A stretch of DNA of 64,000 nucleotides from Tupaia tana (GCA_026018925.1 JAKSZU010000016.1:4942940-5006939), one strand, 5' to 3'; shown: positions 1 to 11,811, numbered from the stretch's first letter. Program-made: numbers and translations. The notes: generated from the sequence alone by a model not told the origin.

Positions 1-681
1 CAAGGCTGCATTCCTAGAGCAGAACAGAGGTTGGACTTGATGGCGTTCCTGCAGACACCAGCAAGAAACTCCGCTGTCCTGGGGAGCTCCGCAGAGGAGG
101 CAGCTCATAGGCGTGGCCCTTGCCATCTCCTGCCCACTGCAGGGACAGGGACATAGAGCCAGGACACGCCTTCTCGTGGACCGATGTCCCTGTTGGCCCC
201 TTGTGCACTCTGACTATGCTCACACGTGGCTCCAGCGTGAGTTGCCTGCATGGCGTCCTGCTTGAATCCTTCGTGCCCACAGTGGGAGGAGTGCAGCTGG
301 GCAGGTGACTCACGGGCAGAGGAAGGGAGGGGCGGGGGAAAGCCTGGCTTTCCAGGCCAGCCCTGGGCATCGCGAAGGCTCAGGCAGCAGGAGGGAAGGA
401 GTCACAGGTGCCGTACGCGCAAGGTCGTGCTCGCAGGGCACCTTGGACATGAGCTCAGCTGCCTGCGAGGGGCCTGGCTGTGTCTGCACTGTGTCGGTGG
501 GAGCAGGCCAGGCCACCATGCACTATGGGGGCAGTTTCAAGTTGCCACTCCCCTCCCCTCAGGCCTCCCTGGCCCTCTCTGACTACTTGCCCTGCCCTCC
601 CTCTCTTACGCTGTTAGAGCAATCCCGTGCAGCGTGTCACACTAAAACTTTATCGTCTCCAACTACAATGAAGCTGCATCT
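1..681. other. Unique GC-rich sequence, no gene seen
   Basis: No repeat or coding signal is recognised. Several overlapping frames are open on both strands, as expected in GC-rich DNA, but none shows a known domain. Confidence 0.5.
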
Positions 682-905
682 ATTTTTTTTTTTTTTTTTT
701 TGAGAGTTTTGTTTTAGGGCACGTGTGCTCACCAGAGAGACACAAAGAGACAGAAAATGAGAAATCACCCCACAAGGGGATGGCCATGCCACTATCTCTT
801 CTCCTCCATTCTCCTCTCAGGATCTTGGGCACACATGCACACAATGCCTGGCATGAGTTTCAAGCTGTTGGGGGTCCAGAATTGAACTACAATCCAGTAA
901 AGGGT
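682..905 (-). mobile_element. tRNA-derived SINE, type L, head damaged
   Basis: Read on the minus strand it ends in a long A tail (T run from 682) preceded by the family 3' block. The pyrimidine stretch and body follow. The tRNA-like head is degraded after about 880, so the copy is old. Confidence 0.75.
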
Positions 906-929
906 CCAGTTAATATATTCCTAATTCTT

Positions 930-1093
930 TTTAATTATTTAATTTAATTTATTTACTTATTTTAATTTGAGTGAGAGAGAGAGAGAGAGAGGAAGAGAGA
1001 GGGAGAAAATGAGAAAGCAAGCTGCCAGGTCCAGGACTGAAACTGTAGTCAGCCATGTGGGAGTCCAGCGTCCTTAACCACTTGGCGGCCCCA
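930..1093 (-). mobile_element. tRNA-derived SINE, type S (internal deletion)
   Basis: This is the short form: an AT-rich tail, a GA-rich run (about 971-1000), the junction GAGAAAGCAAGCTGCCAGG, then the B-box and A-box head ending at GGCGGCCCC. It lies directly behind another minus-strand SINE. Confidence 0.85.
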
Positions 1094-1299
1094 AATATAT
1101 TCATACTTCTGAACACATAAACATCTACTTAATTTGTACAAATTTTTATTTCATAACATGTAGCATTTTTTACTAGCATCAAAAGTGGCACCACTAGTGA
1201 AGGTTAACGACACGCACTTGATGGAGACCATCCGACATGGGTGTGGAAGACAGACAGGTAGCATTTTACAAGGAGTCTGGAAGAAATAAAAAATACCTA

Positions 1300-1497
1300 C
1301 TTATTTAGAAAGACCTCTCAACCAGGTCTCATCATGTCCTGATCCCCTTTTCCCAGCCCTCCAGCTCTTCGGGGTCTTAGGCGCCAGCATGCACACTGGG
1401 TGTGTTTCAGGTCGTCCAGGCCAGGGATCCGAACCTGTGGTCAGACATGTGGCTTCCAGCACTGCAGCCCAGCATGCTCCCAGCTGCACCTCCTAGG
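1300..1497 (-). mobile_element. Possible very diverged SINE
   Basis: The stretch CCGAACCTGTGGTCAGACATGT resembles the B-box region of the local SINE in antisense, and a GC-rich body lies before it. The tail and A box are not convincing. It may instead be unique sequence. Confidence 0.3.
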
Positions 1498-1632
1498 TGA
1501 GGGGGCTTTGGAACGTCTATCAGCAAATGTGATTAAACGTTTCATTGTTAAAGCATCTTACGTGATAAATTCATAATTCTGTGCTCAGGCGACAGAGGAT
1601 TTTATACCATACCACATGATATGGGGATTTGC

Positions 1633-1857
1633 TGGGGCCGCTCGGTGGCACAGCGAAGAAACAATACTCTGCAGGCTGACCCACGTGGGGAGGCTCCAGG
1701 TTTACGTCCGCAGGCTCTCTAAGTACCCCTGGCACACACCTGCCACGACCTGGGGCTGCCGATGCTGGGTATGGACATGCCATCCAGATCCTGCAGGGGG
1801 CTGTCTCTGTCTCTCACGGAATGAATAAATGAACGAACAAACTTATTTTTAGAAAAG
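1633..1857 (+). mobile_element. Second SINE family (type C)
   Basis: The head GGGGCCGCTCGGTGGCACAG is followed by a GC-rich body, a CTGTCTCTGTCTCTC stretch and a short AATAAATGAACG-like tail. The layout resembles the rabbit C-type tRNA SINE rather than the abundant local family. An imperfect repeat of GGATTTG flanks it (about 1625 and 1848). Confidence 0.65.
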
Positions 1858-2050
1858 GATTTGTTAAGAGCGCAGGCACAGGAGCCAGCCAGAGTTCAAA
1901 TCCTGACTGCAAGGTAGCCTTCTGTGGCTCTGCTCGAGTCTATAAAATGGGGATGGCAACCATACTTAGGTTGCAGGTTTATGAGCATGAAACGCGAGGC
2001 TCCTTGTAAGGCAGGTTAAATACTCCTGACACACGGAGAGAGCCAGGAAA
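1858..2050 (+). mobile_element. MIR (ancient mammalian SINE)
   Basis: The order GTTAAGAGCGCAGGCAC, GGAGCCAGCCAGAGTTCAAATCC and CTATAAAATGGGGATGGCAA matches the MIR consensus in sense orientation. The type C SINE lies immediately upstream. MIR is a shared ancient mammalian repeat and supports the mammalian assignment. Confidence 0.8.
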
Positions 2051-2724
2051 TATTAGTGACCATGGTCATGCCACCCTGCCACCACCACCACCTTTATTCT
2101 TGAGTTTTAAGGACATTTAGAAGCTATAAAGTTTGCTGCATGGCTTGTCTTGGTGTGGGTATGACAATTCTGTTGTTATTTTAGCATTTTTCCTGGGTAA
2201 AAACTTATTTCAGGTTTCTCAACTTTTTAGTTTATGCTATAATTGGTGCAGCTCTTTACCTTCTACATTGGGCCAAACATGTGTGTTACATGGTCATGTG
2301 GCTGATTTCCGTGATTAGGAAACGCCTTTAGTAATTTGATACATTTAGCTTGAATAGTCAAAGGCAGAGTTCCAAAACAGGAGGCCGAGGTGAACCAGGG
2401 CTGTGCCATTCCAGGACATGAGTGAGGACTGAGTGGGCCCGGGGACCAGAGGCAGAGTCTCCCACAGCTGCTGATGCCCCTGGGTGTGGTTCTCACCCTT
2501 TGAGAGACAACTGCCTCCCTCCTGCAGGTGCAGGCTGGGATGATAAGGCCATTGACATGGCTCTATGTTATATGTAAGTAAAAACCACCTGGTCATTGCA
2601 TGCTATTACTGTGACAGATGCATTATTTGCATTATATAGTCATTAAAATAAGGTTCAATATTCTTGATGTTTTCCTATGGGAAACAGAAAATACCCTGAA
2701 TGAGTTTATATGTAGTATATTCAT
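2051..2724. other. Unique sequence, no gene seen
   Basis: Mixed-composition sequence without recognisable repeats. A CCACCACCACC stretch occurs near 2080. No convincing exon. Confidence 0.4.
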
Positions 2725-2793
2725 GTGTGTGTGTGTGTATATATATTTCTATATATATAACATATATACATATATAATATATATATAAATAAT
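2725..2793. repeat. TG/TA microsatellite
   Basis: A TG dinucleotide run passes into interrupted TA repeats. Such compound tracts are common in mammalian intergenic DNA. Confidence 0.85.
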
Positions 2794-2811
2794 CCTTAAA
2801 TGTATATATTT

Positions 2812-2957
2812 AAGAATTATTTAATTTTATTTATTATTATTTAATATGACCAGAGAGAGAGGGAAAATGAGAAAGCAAGCTGCCAAGTCCAGGACTTGAA
2901 CTGTGGTAAGCCATGTAGGAGTCCAGCTCCTTAACCCCTATGCCACCTACCAGCCCT
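2812..2957 (-). mobile_element. tRNA-derived SINE, type S
   Basis: The short form, with an AT tail, GAGAAAGCAAGCTGCCAAGT, the head with TGAACTGTGG, and the end GCCACCTACCAGCCC. Confidence 0.85.
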
Positions 2958-4170
2958 GTGAATGATTATTTCCAGCTTAGAAATGATAAATAAAATATGA
3001 AAAGGGCCAGGTTTTTTTTAACGTCTTCTGGCACACTTTGTCCACTTCCCTGGGTTCAACCGCATACCTAGCTCATAAACCCAAATCTCGTTATACCCAA
3101 GGATCACTAAGCGCCCATCAAGGGATAAATGAATGCGTTTGAGTTGTTTTAATTAGCTAGGTGTGATTTAAAGGTTGCCGAAATCAAAAAGGCTTATTCA
3201 TTTTTCATCAATAATCACTTACCTTAATATTTCATTAGAACCTGCTGATTCGCAGACCTCCTTCTGGGCTTTGATTCATTACGACTGCAGTTATAATTTA
3301 ACTTTCCCTCTTTTTCCCATTCCGTATTATGCTCTTTCATCTCAGAGACACTGTTAAGATGTTTCCAGCATTCACGGGGCTGCTAATTGATCCAACTTTT
3401 TTTTTAAACTGTACTTAAAGCTAAGAGTTCTAGGCTGTGGAAGGCTGTGTGAGTGTGTGAGTGTGAGTGTGTGAGTGTGTGTAGGCAGTTTTCTTTCGTG
3501 CTTTGAACACCTGATAATGTGTAAATGTTCTGTTTTATATGTTCAGAGAATGAAGACTGATTTATTATATGCCAAGGGCAGGGAGTATAGTCTGGACACG
3601 TTCTTAGACTGCCACTGAGCGGAAGGGACGCAGCGTGGGTGTGCGGCCTGCGCAGAGACAGGCACTGTGCTGCACGCACCTCGTTTTCTCAGTCTCAGCT
3701 GCTGCTTTAGACTCATTGCTCCTGGCCTCCCTGGGCGCCCAGGGAGCCTGCACAGGCTCTGATAGCCACTCTCCTCCCCCTCCGTGCTGCCATCTTGGGA
3801 GCGGTGCTCAGACCCAGAGGAGCTCAGAAGGGCCCCATGTGAAGGGACACTCAAGAATGGAGACGTCCTTTTTCAACCGCCCACTGTGCAGGAACCATCA
3901 GAACCAGGCAGGCCAGATGCGGGCAGGGAACTCCTAAAAACCGAAATCTTACAGACCTCTCTTTGCACACAGGTCGTACGGTTTTCGGGAGTAAATAATT
4001 TGAAACATGGAAATACATGGACTTCACTTCTGTCAGGCTGACGCTGGCAATGAGTAGATGAATAAATAGGTATCTTTTATTTCTTCCTGATCAATTATCA
4101 AATGCCTTCCGCCCAAAGGAAAAATGTGACTTTTCTGTCAATGGCCATCTTTTAGCTTAATCCCTATTGA
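2958..4170. other. Unique sequence with a possible L1 scrap
   Basis: Around 3080-3150 the phrase CATCAAGGGATAAATGAATG recalls old L1 sequence, but the match is too short to be sure. The rest (3160-4170) shows nothing recognisable apart from the GTGTGAG repeat. Overlapping open frames near 3540-3940 have no known domain. Confidence 0.35.
3446..3482. repeat. GTGTGAG-type simple repeat
   Basis: Alternating GTGTGAG and GTGAGTGTGT units form a short imperfect simple repeat. Confidence 0.8.
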
Positions 4171-4445
4171 TTTTTTTTTCTTTTTCTTCTTCTTTTTTTT
4201 TTTTTCAGTTTTTGTCATAGGGCACATATGCTCACCTGAGAGGGAGACAGAGCAAGGGAAAGTGAGAAGTCACCTCCCAGGGGCTTGACCATGCCACAGT
4301 CCCCTCTCCTCCATTCTCCTCTTGGGACTTTGGGCATGCATGCACACACTCCTGGAGTGCTTTTCAAACTGCCAAGTCGAGGACTCAAACTATGGTTGAT
4401 CATGTGAGAGTCCAGCACCTTAACCACCATGCCACCTGCTGCCTC
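4171..4445 (-). mobile_element. tRNA-derived SINE, type L
   Basis: A T-rich tail is followed by the family 3' block (GTCATAGGGCACATATGCTC), the body and a head ending CCACCTGCTGCC. It is the left member of a head-to-tail minus-strand pair. Confidence 0.85.
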
Positions 4446-4454
4446 CCCTCCCCC

Positions 4455-4700
4455 TTTTTTAGGATTTTTTTTCATAGGGTGCATGTGCTTGTCAGAGAGA
4501 CAGAGAGAGGAAAAGTGAGAAATCACCCCCTAGGGGTGGTGGCCACACCACCGTCCCTTCTCCTCCATTCTTCCCTGGGATTTTGGGCACACATGCACCT
4601 GTTCCCAGTGTGATTTTGAAACTGCTAGGTCTGGGACTCAAACCATGGTAGGCCTTGTGGGAATCCAGTGCCTTAACCATCATGCCACCTGCTGGCCCCC
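4455..4700 (-). mobile_element. tRNA-derived SINE, type L
   Basis: All parts are present: 3' block, GAAATCACCCCC, CTCCTCCATTC, CTCAAACCATGG (B box) and CCACCTGCTGGCCCC. It is the right member of the pair, so the left copy sits at this element's A tail. Confidence 0.88.
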
Positions 4701-4911
4701 AGTTTACCAGTTTTGATGCTAGTGAAAATGGCTGGATTTTATGAGATAAAAATGAGTGTCCTTACAAATATGGTAAACGTATATATGTTCAGAAGTGTAA
4801 ATATATTCATCAGACCCCTTATTACATTTTTCATGTTTCCAGTAAACTTAATGCTGCCTTCCTTCATACTCCAATTTCTGTTCTAGAAACATGTCTAAAA
4901 TAATTGAAGCT

Positions 4912-5175
4912 GGCCCCGCTGTGATGGTGCAGGCAGCAGGGCACCACTGTACAAGGCCGTGGCCACCTGAGAGGGCCGGGTTTCAGTCTCGCACCAGCCC
5001 ATGCAGGGTGGGTGCGATGGGCATGCCCATAACCACAGCTAACCTGGAGAGGCTGGCACGAAGATCACACCGACGGGGCCCGTTAAAGATACCCCTTGCT
5101 GTCTCTCTCTCACTCTCTAGCTTTCCTCCTTCCAAATATACCCTCTGTCTTTTTCCCTCTCATTTAAAACAATTA
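4912..5175 (+). mobile_element. Second SINE family (type C)
   Basis: The head GGCCCCGCTGTGATGGTGCAGG has a degraded B-box-like GGGTTTCAGTCTCGC. A GC-rich body, a CT-rich stretch and a weak A-rich tail (CATTTAAAAC) follow. It is more diverged than type L copies, so probably older. Confidence 0.6.
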
Positions 5176-5489
5176 TGGAACCACTAACAAGTATATAAAC
5201 ATTAGCCCTGTGTATGCAGAGCTACTCCTCATGTGCTTGCCTTTGGACCGTCTACTGGCCATGCTTTTCATAAAGTAAATACTTTATTTTCACACAGAGT
5301 TGACATAACCCGCCTTGGGTGAGTATGTTTCCGTAGTTCTTTTCTTATGCTAATCCTCAGGATTCCCGGAAGAAGGTTTCAGACAGAATATAAAATGTCT
5401 CTCTGGTGGGCTTTTCCATGAACTGTGACTGTCTTGATTTGCTCTTCCTGCGTGGCCTCTTCTGGTCTACCTGGCATGCAGGCGTGTGC
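5176..5489. other. Unique sequence
   Basis: Nothing recognisable. AT-rich, with no supported exon. Confidence 0.4.
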
Positions 5490-5635
5490 CGGTGCTGAGG
5501 GCGATGTGGTCCATGTGGCTTTAGGTTCAGATCCTGGCTCTGCCCCTTACCTGGGCGTTTGGCAAACTGACCTCTGGGAGCCCCAGTATATTCATCTCTA
5601 TTTTCAATATTTTTTGTGCCGTTGTTAGGCCATAT
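5490..5635 (+). mobile_element. MIR
   Basis: AGATCCTGGCTCTGCCCCTTAC followed by GGCAAACTGACCTCTGGGAGCC matches the MIR core in sense orientation. The flanks are decayed. Confidence 0.6.
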
Positions 5636-6187
5636 GTCAGCGCTGTCCTGATTTTTATATTTAGGGCATATGATCTGTGCAAGAGGTACTGGGGCTGAAA
5701 GAGAAATACAGATCCAATCTCTAGTACTACTCTTCCAGTCCTTGGGGAGAATAACAGACGGGCTTAAATAACACAACCAGTTTTATTGACCATGCTGTTT
5801 ATTTTAATAGCTAGACCAGAATGGTTTGATTGACTTTTTAAAAATCTGGTATGTTTTTTGCCATATGGACAAGACCATATCCAGAGTGCCAGCTAATAAG
5901 CCTTCTTTTCTTTGCCAGTGAACCAGGAAAGTTGTTAGCAAAATGTTTTATCTTGAATTGATTCATTTCTCCGGCTCATGGGGATCTAAACACCCATTTC
6001 AAGGTGCAGATTATCTTTCATCAGTCATTGGAAATTTGTTGGTTGCATCAAAGAACTGTCGGCAACCAGTACGTGAAATGATCTGGAAAGGAATGTACAC
6101 AGTGTGGCTGGGGAGGCCGAATGTGTTCTACGACTGGCCTAGATCTGCTAGCTGTGGGTATGCAGTACTGGCTTCTTTCTTTCGTTC
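5636..6187. other. Unique sequence
   Basis: AT-rich sequence with no repeat or exon recognised. It ends in a CTTT-rich tract that merges with the next SINE's T run. Confidence 0.4.
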
Positions 6188-6463
6188 TTTCTTTCTTTTT
6201 TTTTTTTTTTTTTTTTTTTCGGAGAGCTTTTTGCTATAGGGCACATGCACTCACCAGAAAGACACAGAGAGACAGAAAGCGAGAAATCACCCCCCAGGGG
6301 TATGGCCATGTTGTAATCCCTTTTCCTCCATTCTCCTCTCGGGATCTTGGGCACGCATGCATATGTGCCTGGTGTGAGTTTAAGCCACTGGGTCCGGGAC
6401 TCGAACTGCGGTCGACTACATGGGAGTTCAGTGACATAGCCATTATGCTAACTGCTGGTTCCC
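6188..6463 (-). mobile_element. tRNA-derived SINE, type L
   Basis: A full copy with a long T run and a head ending ACTGCTGGTTCCC. The flanks GGCTTCTTTCTTTC (left) and GGTTTCTTTCTTTT (right) look like a target-site duplication with few changes. The head has the young-type CGGTCGACTACATGGGAGTT. Confidence 0.92.
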
Positions 6464-6689
6464 TGGTTTCTTTCTTTTGAAGTGTGTTCTAATACTCACA
6501 GAGTATAAAACATGGGAATTTAGGTGTACTTGTTAGTAATGTATTTTAAAAATACTTTAGGTATACAGGAGGGTGACTTCATGCTTTTCTCATTATGAGA
6601 GGCTCTATGTAGAGAATACCACTAATTCCCGTATTTAGCAGTGAAACAATATAACAGTATTAATTGTCTTCTGACCAGATTGATCATTT

Positions 6690-7600
6690 GTTACGTCTTC
6701 GTTTCATCCCGAGCCTCATTGGTATGCAATCAAAGTATTTGCAGCTTTCAGCTCTTCTCTGCACCTTCACTCAGCATAGTGGATTTGAAATTTCTTTTTG
6801 AAAGTCCTTGTACCTCGCATTCTGTCATTGTCCTTCCTGGATCTATTTCTCTTCACTGATTTTTCACCTGGTAATGGGTCAGATTTCCCTCCTTCTGTCT
6901 AATAATTTTTTATTGGCTATCAGACGCTGTGAATTTTATCTTGCTGAAGACTAGGTTTTACTGTATTCTGTTGGAATGTTCATGTCAGGCACTTAAATGA
7001 TTTTCTGATCTTTTCTTATTTTTAAATTGCTTTTTTATCATTTTGAAGCCAAGGCTAGAGTAGCCCTCATTCTGTTGTAGCCTCATTTCAAGGTGTGGCC
7101 CTTTGTCAATACGGAACATATTCAGCAGCGGAGTGCGGGAGCCCCGCCCGCTGCCCGGCAGTGTGCCTGTGCCTGTGCCTGTGCCTGCCGATTCCTCTTA
7201 CTGGGGCCTGGTACCCCCTTCTCACAGACGTGGCGTTTCTCCGGGTGCGTGGATGTCTTCCTCACTCACGCCCAGGCTTGCCCCCCGGGCCTGCGGCAGA
7301 CCCGCGTGGATTTCTCCGTATACTTCCCTCCTCGCACGTGATCTGGAATGACCGATCAGGGCACTGTCTCCCCGCTCTCTCTGTGGTGTGGGGGTTACCA
7401 CGAGGTAGGAGCCCTGGTGATGGTGGGGTTCATTGTGGTGCTTTATCCCCCCTTGCTGCAGTCTTAGTCTTCCCGGCCCCCAGTTTCTCAAAACAGTTGT
7501 TTCTTATAGTTCGTCTGGGTTTCTCATTGCTCAGGTGGGAAGTTAGATCTGCACCATCTTTAGCTTCACCAGAAGTGGGAATCCTTTTAAACACGCTCGC
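6690..7600 (+). mobile_element. Candidate old L1 (L1M-type 3' region)
   Basis: TAATTTTTTATTGGCTATCAGACGC, GTGAATTTTATCTTGCTGAAG and, later, GCTAGAGTAGCCCTCATTCTG recall a stretch seen in old mammalian L1 3' regions. No ORF2 motif is seen, so the call rests on remembered consensus. Its GC-rich right half holds open frames of up to 169 residues without known domains. Confidence 0.45.
7160..7190. repeat. TGTGCC hexamer repeat
   Basis: About four tandem TGTGCC units in GC-rich sequence. Confidence 0.75.
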
Positions 7601-7639
7601 ATAATCGTCCTACCAAAGGCTTCTTTCATCTTTACACTT

Positions 7640-7842
7640 CACATAGAGGGAAATGAGAAGTCAACCCCTGCCGCCCCCTGGGGATGGCCACACCACAACC
7701 CCTCTCCTCCATTCTCCTCTCGGGATTTTAGGCATGCGGGCACATACACCAGAGTGATTTTCAAGCAACTGGGCTTGGGGCTCCAACCGTGGTTGGCCAT
7801 GTGAGAATCCAGCGCCTTAACCACACTACCTGCTGGGCCCCA
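7640..7842 (-). mobile_element. tRNA-derived SINE, type L, tail lost
   Basis: The body and head are clear (CTCTCCTCCATTCTCCTCTCGG, CCAACCGTGGTTGGCCATGTG, ACTACCTGCTGGGCCCC). The 3' block and A tail are missing. Confidence 0.8.
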
Positions 7843-9079
7843 CTTCCTGCTTACTCCTAAAGCCCTCTGAGTTGGCTTCACTGCTCTATTAGAAGAGACT
7901 CCTCTCAAGTGGCCTGAATGCCAAATCTGGACCCTATCTTAAGCGCGCCCACCTGTGCCCCTCCTCTTCCTGGGTCTCTTATGCACCCCCTGTCCTCCGT
8001 GCTGTCCCTCCCTCTCGCAGGGGGTCTTTTGCCCCCTCCATGTTGCAGTTCTCCATTGCAGTAGATGCCCCACCATCTCTCCGGCTTTCCTGGCAGCGTC
8101 ACAAACTCAACAGGAAAGTATGTGGTGGGTGTTCGCTCCGAAGACCCGGCCGTCACTGAGCACCTGCTCTGCTGTTTGCTCCTGCACCCTCCTCTGCCCT
8201 GATCCTCTTCCCCTCAGCCCCCGTGCCTGGTCCTGAGGCCTTGTGGCCTCTGCTTCTGCTCTGTGTCTCCCCTCACTTCTTCCCCGTCTGCTTCGTTTTC
8301 CTGACTCGGGTGTACTGTCCCTTCTCTGGTATGACAGAGTGCCTGCGCCCCTCCGGACCACCCACTGTCCATCTCTCACCATCCTGTCACCATCACTCAC
8401 CTGCTCAAAAGAACTGACTGAGGAGTCAAGTCCAGATTGTGGCATGTGGCACCCTCGTCTGGTGAGCCCACCTCTTCATCCTCAGCTGTGGTCCTCATCA
8501 GCCCATTCCTGTCCCGGGATGTGTCAACCCCCCACCCCCATGGCATGCACTTTCTCCATGCCATGCCCCCCTCCTGACCCCTATTCTAAAATCCCCGTTC
8601 TCCCCAGCCCTCTGCTGCGCATTCAGTGCCTCTGGTCGGAGGAACCTCCCCTTCCCCAGGCCCCACACAGCTCGTAGCCGACGGAGACTCCCTGAAGTGG
8701 CTGTAGTTGGGAGCGCTCTGGATCCTTACTATTTCCGTTTTTCCGTCTTCTCTTCAACATCTTCCTTGACAATGTTGAGAGGTCCTCAAGGCATCCCCTG
8801 AGGACAGTTTAAGGATTTACTCTTTGGCTAGAAATCAGTCCCACACGAAGGACATCACGACCAGTCTGTGCGGTGAGGTCTCCCATGAAGAGAGAAGGAC
8901 TCACCTCGGGGTGAGGCCGAGGATGGTGCCTTTCCCTACTCTCACCCCCTCCGAGTGCTTTTGTGTATTTTTGAAGAACTGAAAGGTGGGCTTGAATAAG
9001 AAAAAGATGTAAAGTTATTTAATCACTTTATTTAAGAATATTTCTCAATATAGTAGGTAAAGATGACTCAGTTTAATCA
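7843..9079. other. Pyrimidine-rich unique sequence
   Basis: C/T-rich sequence with long, overlapping, domain-free frames on both strands. No exon, promoter or repeat could be supported. Confidence 0.4.
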
Positions 9080-9091
9080 GTAGGTACTTGT

Positions 9092-9360
9092 GGGACCTGC
9101 AGGTGGTGTAATGGTTACGTTGCTGGACTCCTGTGTAGTTCACTGTGGTTCGAGTCCCAGACCCAGTGACTTAAAACTCAAGCTGAGTACGTGTGTATGC
9201 TTGCCCAAAATCCCAAGAGGAGACTGGAGGAGAAAGGATTGTGGGGTGGCCAGCCTCCCAGGGAGTGATTTCTCACTTTCTGTCTTTCTGTCTCTCTCTT
9301 TCTCTGGCCAGGGCATGTGCCCTATAGCAAAAACCTCTCAATAAAAAAAGAAAAAAAAAA
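9092..9360 (+). mobile_element. tRNA-derived SINE, type L
   Basis: Full copy in sense orientation with B box GGTTCGAGTCCC and the end CCCTATAGCAAAAACCTCTC plus an A tail. Near-perfect 12-bp target-site duplications flank it: GTAGGTACTTGT at 9080-9091 and GTAAGTACTTGT at 9361-9372. Confidence 0.95.
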
Positions 9361-9416
9361 GTAAGTACTTGTAACATTTCAGTGTTGTATCAGTGACATG
9401 AAACAGAATATGCCTT

Positions 9417-9675
9417 GTTTTTTTTTTTTGGAGAGGTTTTTGCTATAGGGCGCGTGCACTCGCCAGACAGAGAGAGACAGAGAGACAGAAAGCGAGAAAT
9501 CATCCCCCAGGGGGGATGGCCACGCTGCAATCCCTTCTCCTCCATTCTCCTCTCGGGATCTTGGGCATGCACGCACACGCGCCCGGCGTGAGTTTAAGCC
9601 ACCGGGTCCGGGACTCGAACCATGGTCGACTACGTGGGAGTCCAGTGACATAGCCATTACGCTAACTGCTGGTCC
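9417..9675 (-). mobile_element. tRNA-derived SINE, type L (younger of a same-site pair)
   Basis: Full copy close to the consensus. CAGAATATGCCTT flanks it on both sides (9404-9416 and 9676-9688). A third copy of CAGAATATG lies beyond the next SINE, so this element landed in the target duplication of an earlier insertion. Confidence 0.95.
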
Positions 9676-9688
9676 CAGAATATGCCTT

Positions 9689-9834
9689 TTTAAAACTATT
9701 TATTTTAATTTTTATTATTTTTCAATCTGACTAGAGAGAGACAGAGAAAGAAAAAGTTGCCAGGTCTGGGACTTGAACCACAGTCAGCCATGTGGGAGTG
9801 CAGTGCCTTAACCACCACACCACATGCTGTCCCG
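9689..9834 (-). mobile_element. tRNA-derived SINE, type S (older of a same-site pair)
   Basis: Short form with an AT tail, AGTTGCCAGGTCTGGG and a head ending CACATGCTGTCCC. Flanked by CAGAATATG at 9676 and 9835. Its more diverged sequence fits an earlier arrival than its left neighbour. Confidence 0.88.
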
Positions 9835-9845
9835 CAGAATATGTC

Positions 9846-11484
9846 ATTTTATAAATCCATTTACTATACTACAATTGTTCACTATGACTTTTTGCTTAAA
9901 AATACCTATATCAGAATGTATATAGCTGCACATATGGGTATGTAGGTACATAGGTATATATATGTGTGTATATATGGACACACACACACACACACACATG
10001 CACATTTTTTCCCCCTTGGTAAAGTTCTTCAGCCAGGTCTTAAGATCATAATATATCGTCCTCCTGATACCGTAGTTCCAAGAACAGGATTCAAGAAGAA
10101 ACAAAGAGTAGGCTATTTGGGGACCCTTCATATCTCACTCTTGCCCGTGTTTTCTTCCCTTGCGGATATTTCGGTCCTACTGGGCGCTGTGTTTAACTGC
10201 ACACAGTGTTTTGCTGATCTCCTTTCAACGTTTCCCGGGTGAGACGCAGCGTCCCTTCATCAGCTTCTTCTGCGCTGTATATACGGAACAACGTCCTGCA
10301 GAGAGTTCCGGTCAGGCGGAAGCACTGGCGATTGCGTGGTCTGCAGGGGCTCCCGTCCCCGTTGTCACAGACGTGGGGGCGCAGCGGGACAGAACCGCAC
10401 CTGTGAACACGCTCGCCAGCCACATGGCACCTCATCCAATCGGTCATGAGGAAGGGAAAATCTCACGCTCAGACTGTGAATCTGGGACCCGAAGTTTTTT
10501 AAGCCGCCAGGTCCAGGTCCCGGACGCAGAAGAGCGAGCAGGCCCTGGTCATGACAGTGCTGGGGCATCCGCCTGCAAGACGCCCACAGACACACGTGTG
10601 AGCGAGAGCTATTGGCACTTGGCCACTATACTTACTATCTTGTAGGCTTGTTACGTGGGAAGAATGGCATAGGTACAACCCGGGGCAAGGTGAGTACTTA
10701 TAGTGATATTATAAATGTATTTACTCCTAGTGCAAGTCAAATCTCATGACAAAAACGAATGATGATTAATTTTTTCAGTAAGTCGATCTTCAAGACTCAG
10801 TCGGTAGCGTAGTTACCTGAAAAAGCATTCAGTGTTAGTACATCATAAGAATGTGAACAACCTCTTGGAGTTCATTATAAATGCAATTTAATCTATATTA
10901 ACTGCAGGCCAAAGTGTGCAGTCCACCCAAAGCGATGTGACATTTGGGCAGCCTACCTAACGTGTGTCGCACATGCATGAGAATGATTTGTGTCTGTGTG
11001 GAGTTTGCTGGGTATCGTGTTGTGGCTTCGCAGCAGCTGGGATGGGGCATTTCAGACACGAACTCTCCGTACATGAACCACTTTAACATTAATTGGCTAT
11101 AAAATTTATTTCATCATGTGTGATCCATTGCAGTGGTAAAATAGATTATTTTTAGGTGCCCAATATAAAATTGTTTTCTCACTAGATAATTATAACTGGC
11201 TCTGTGTGTAACACAAATTTTATATATTTTATGTTATTAGTAACACCAGCGTAACACGGGAATTAACAAGATAGAAATGCAAATGGGTTTTCCTGCTTCT
11301 TAAACTGTGGCTGCCAGTGGAGAATTAGTTCTGTAAATTATTTTTTATGTGCACACTTCTTAACAAGGTCCTTAAAGTGGTCATCATTTTTCCATTTCCA
11401 GCGTCGAGGGGTGGTGATGGTTTGACATGTGTAATGCTGCTTTCGTTGGTGGTGAAATACTGGTTTTCATTAAATTGTATGTTA
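9846..11484. other. Unique sequence
   Basis: Contains a CA microsatellite near 9978-9998. The stretch 10000-11480 has no recognised repeat. A 161-residue frame at 10160-10645 has no domain and no coding context. Confidence 0.4.
9978..9998. repeat. CA microsatellite
   Basis: Uninterrupted AC dinucleotides preceded by degenerate TA/TG units. Confidence 0.9.
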
Positions 11485-11610
11485 AAAACGTATTTAGAAT
11501 CACAGATTTCTGCCATCTTAACGCTGGAAGGAACCTGATTTCACGGCCCCTCACTTTGCAGAGGAGGGTTGGGGTGTGGGGATGGAGGTGGTTGCTGTTA
11601 CCGTCATCTC
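11485..11610 (+). mobile_element. Possible L3/CR1-type LINE 3' end
   Basis: GAATCACAGATTTCTGCC, GCTGGAAGGAACCTGATTTC and CCCCTCACTTTGCAGAGG follow the order of the CR1/L3 3' end. The match is short and diverged. Confidence 0.4.
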
Positions 11611-11811
11611 TGCTCTAAGGGAGGCCCGGTGGTCCCTGATGTGGAGTTGCGGACTGGGCTAGAGGCAGGGCTGCCTTGGACATGTGGTTGTCCTCAGCCT
11701 TTTTGCAAATTCATGAACAGGAATAATTACACCTGCTTTGACAGTTACGAAAGAAAGACATACTGGACATGTACAAAATATGTATGAAAGCATGCTTAAA
11801 AATGTAAGTTT

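Noticed and set aside
7095..7604. 169-residue open frame
   Set aside because: It lies in a candidate old L1 region with a hexamer repeat and has no domain.
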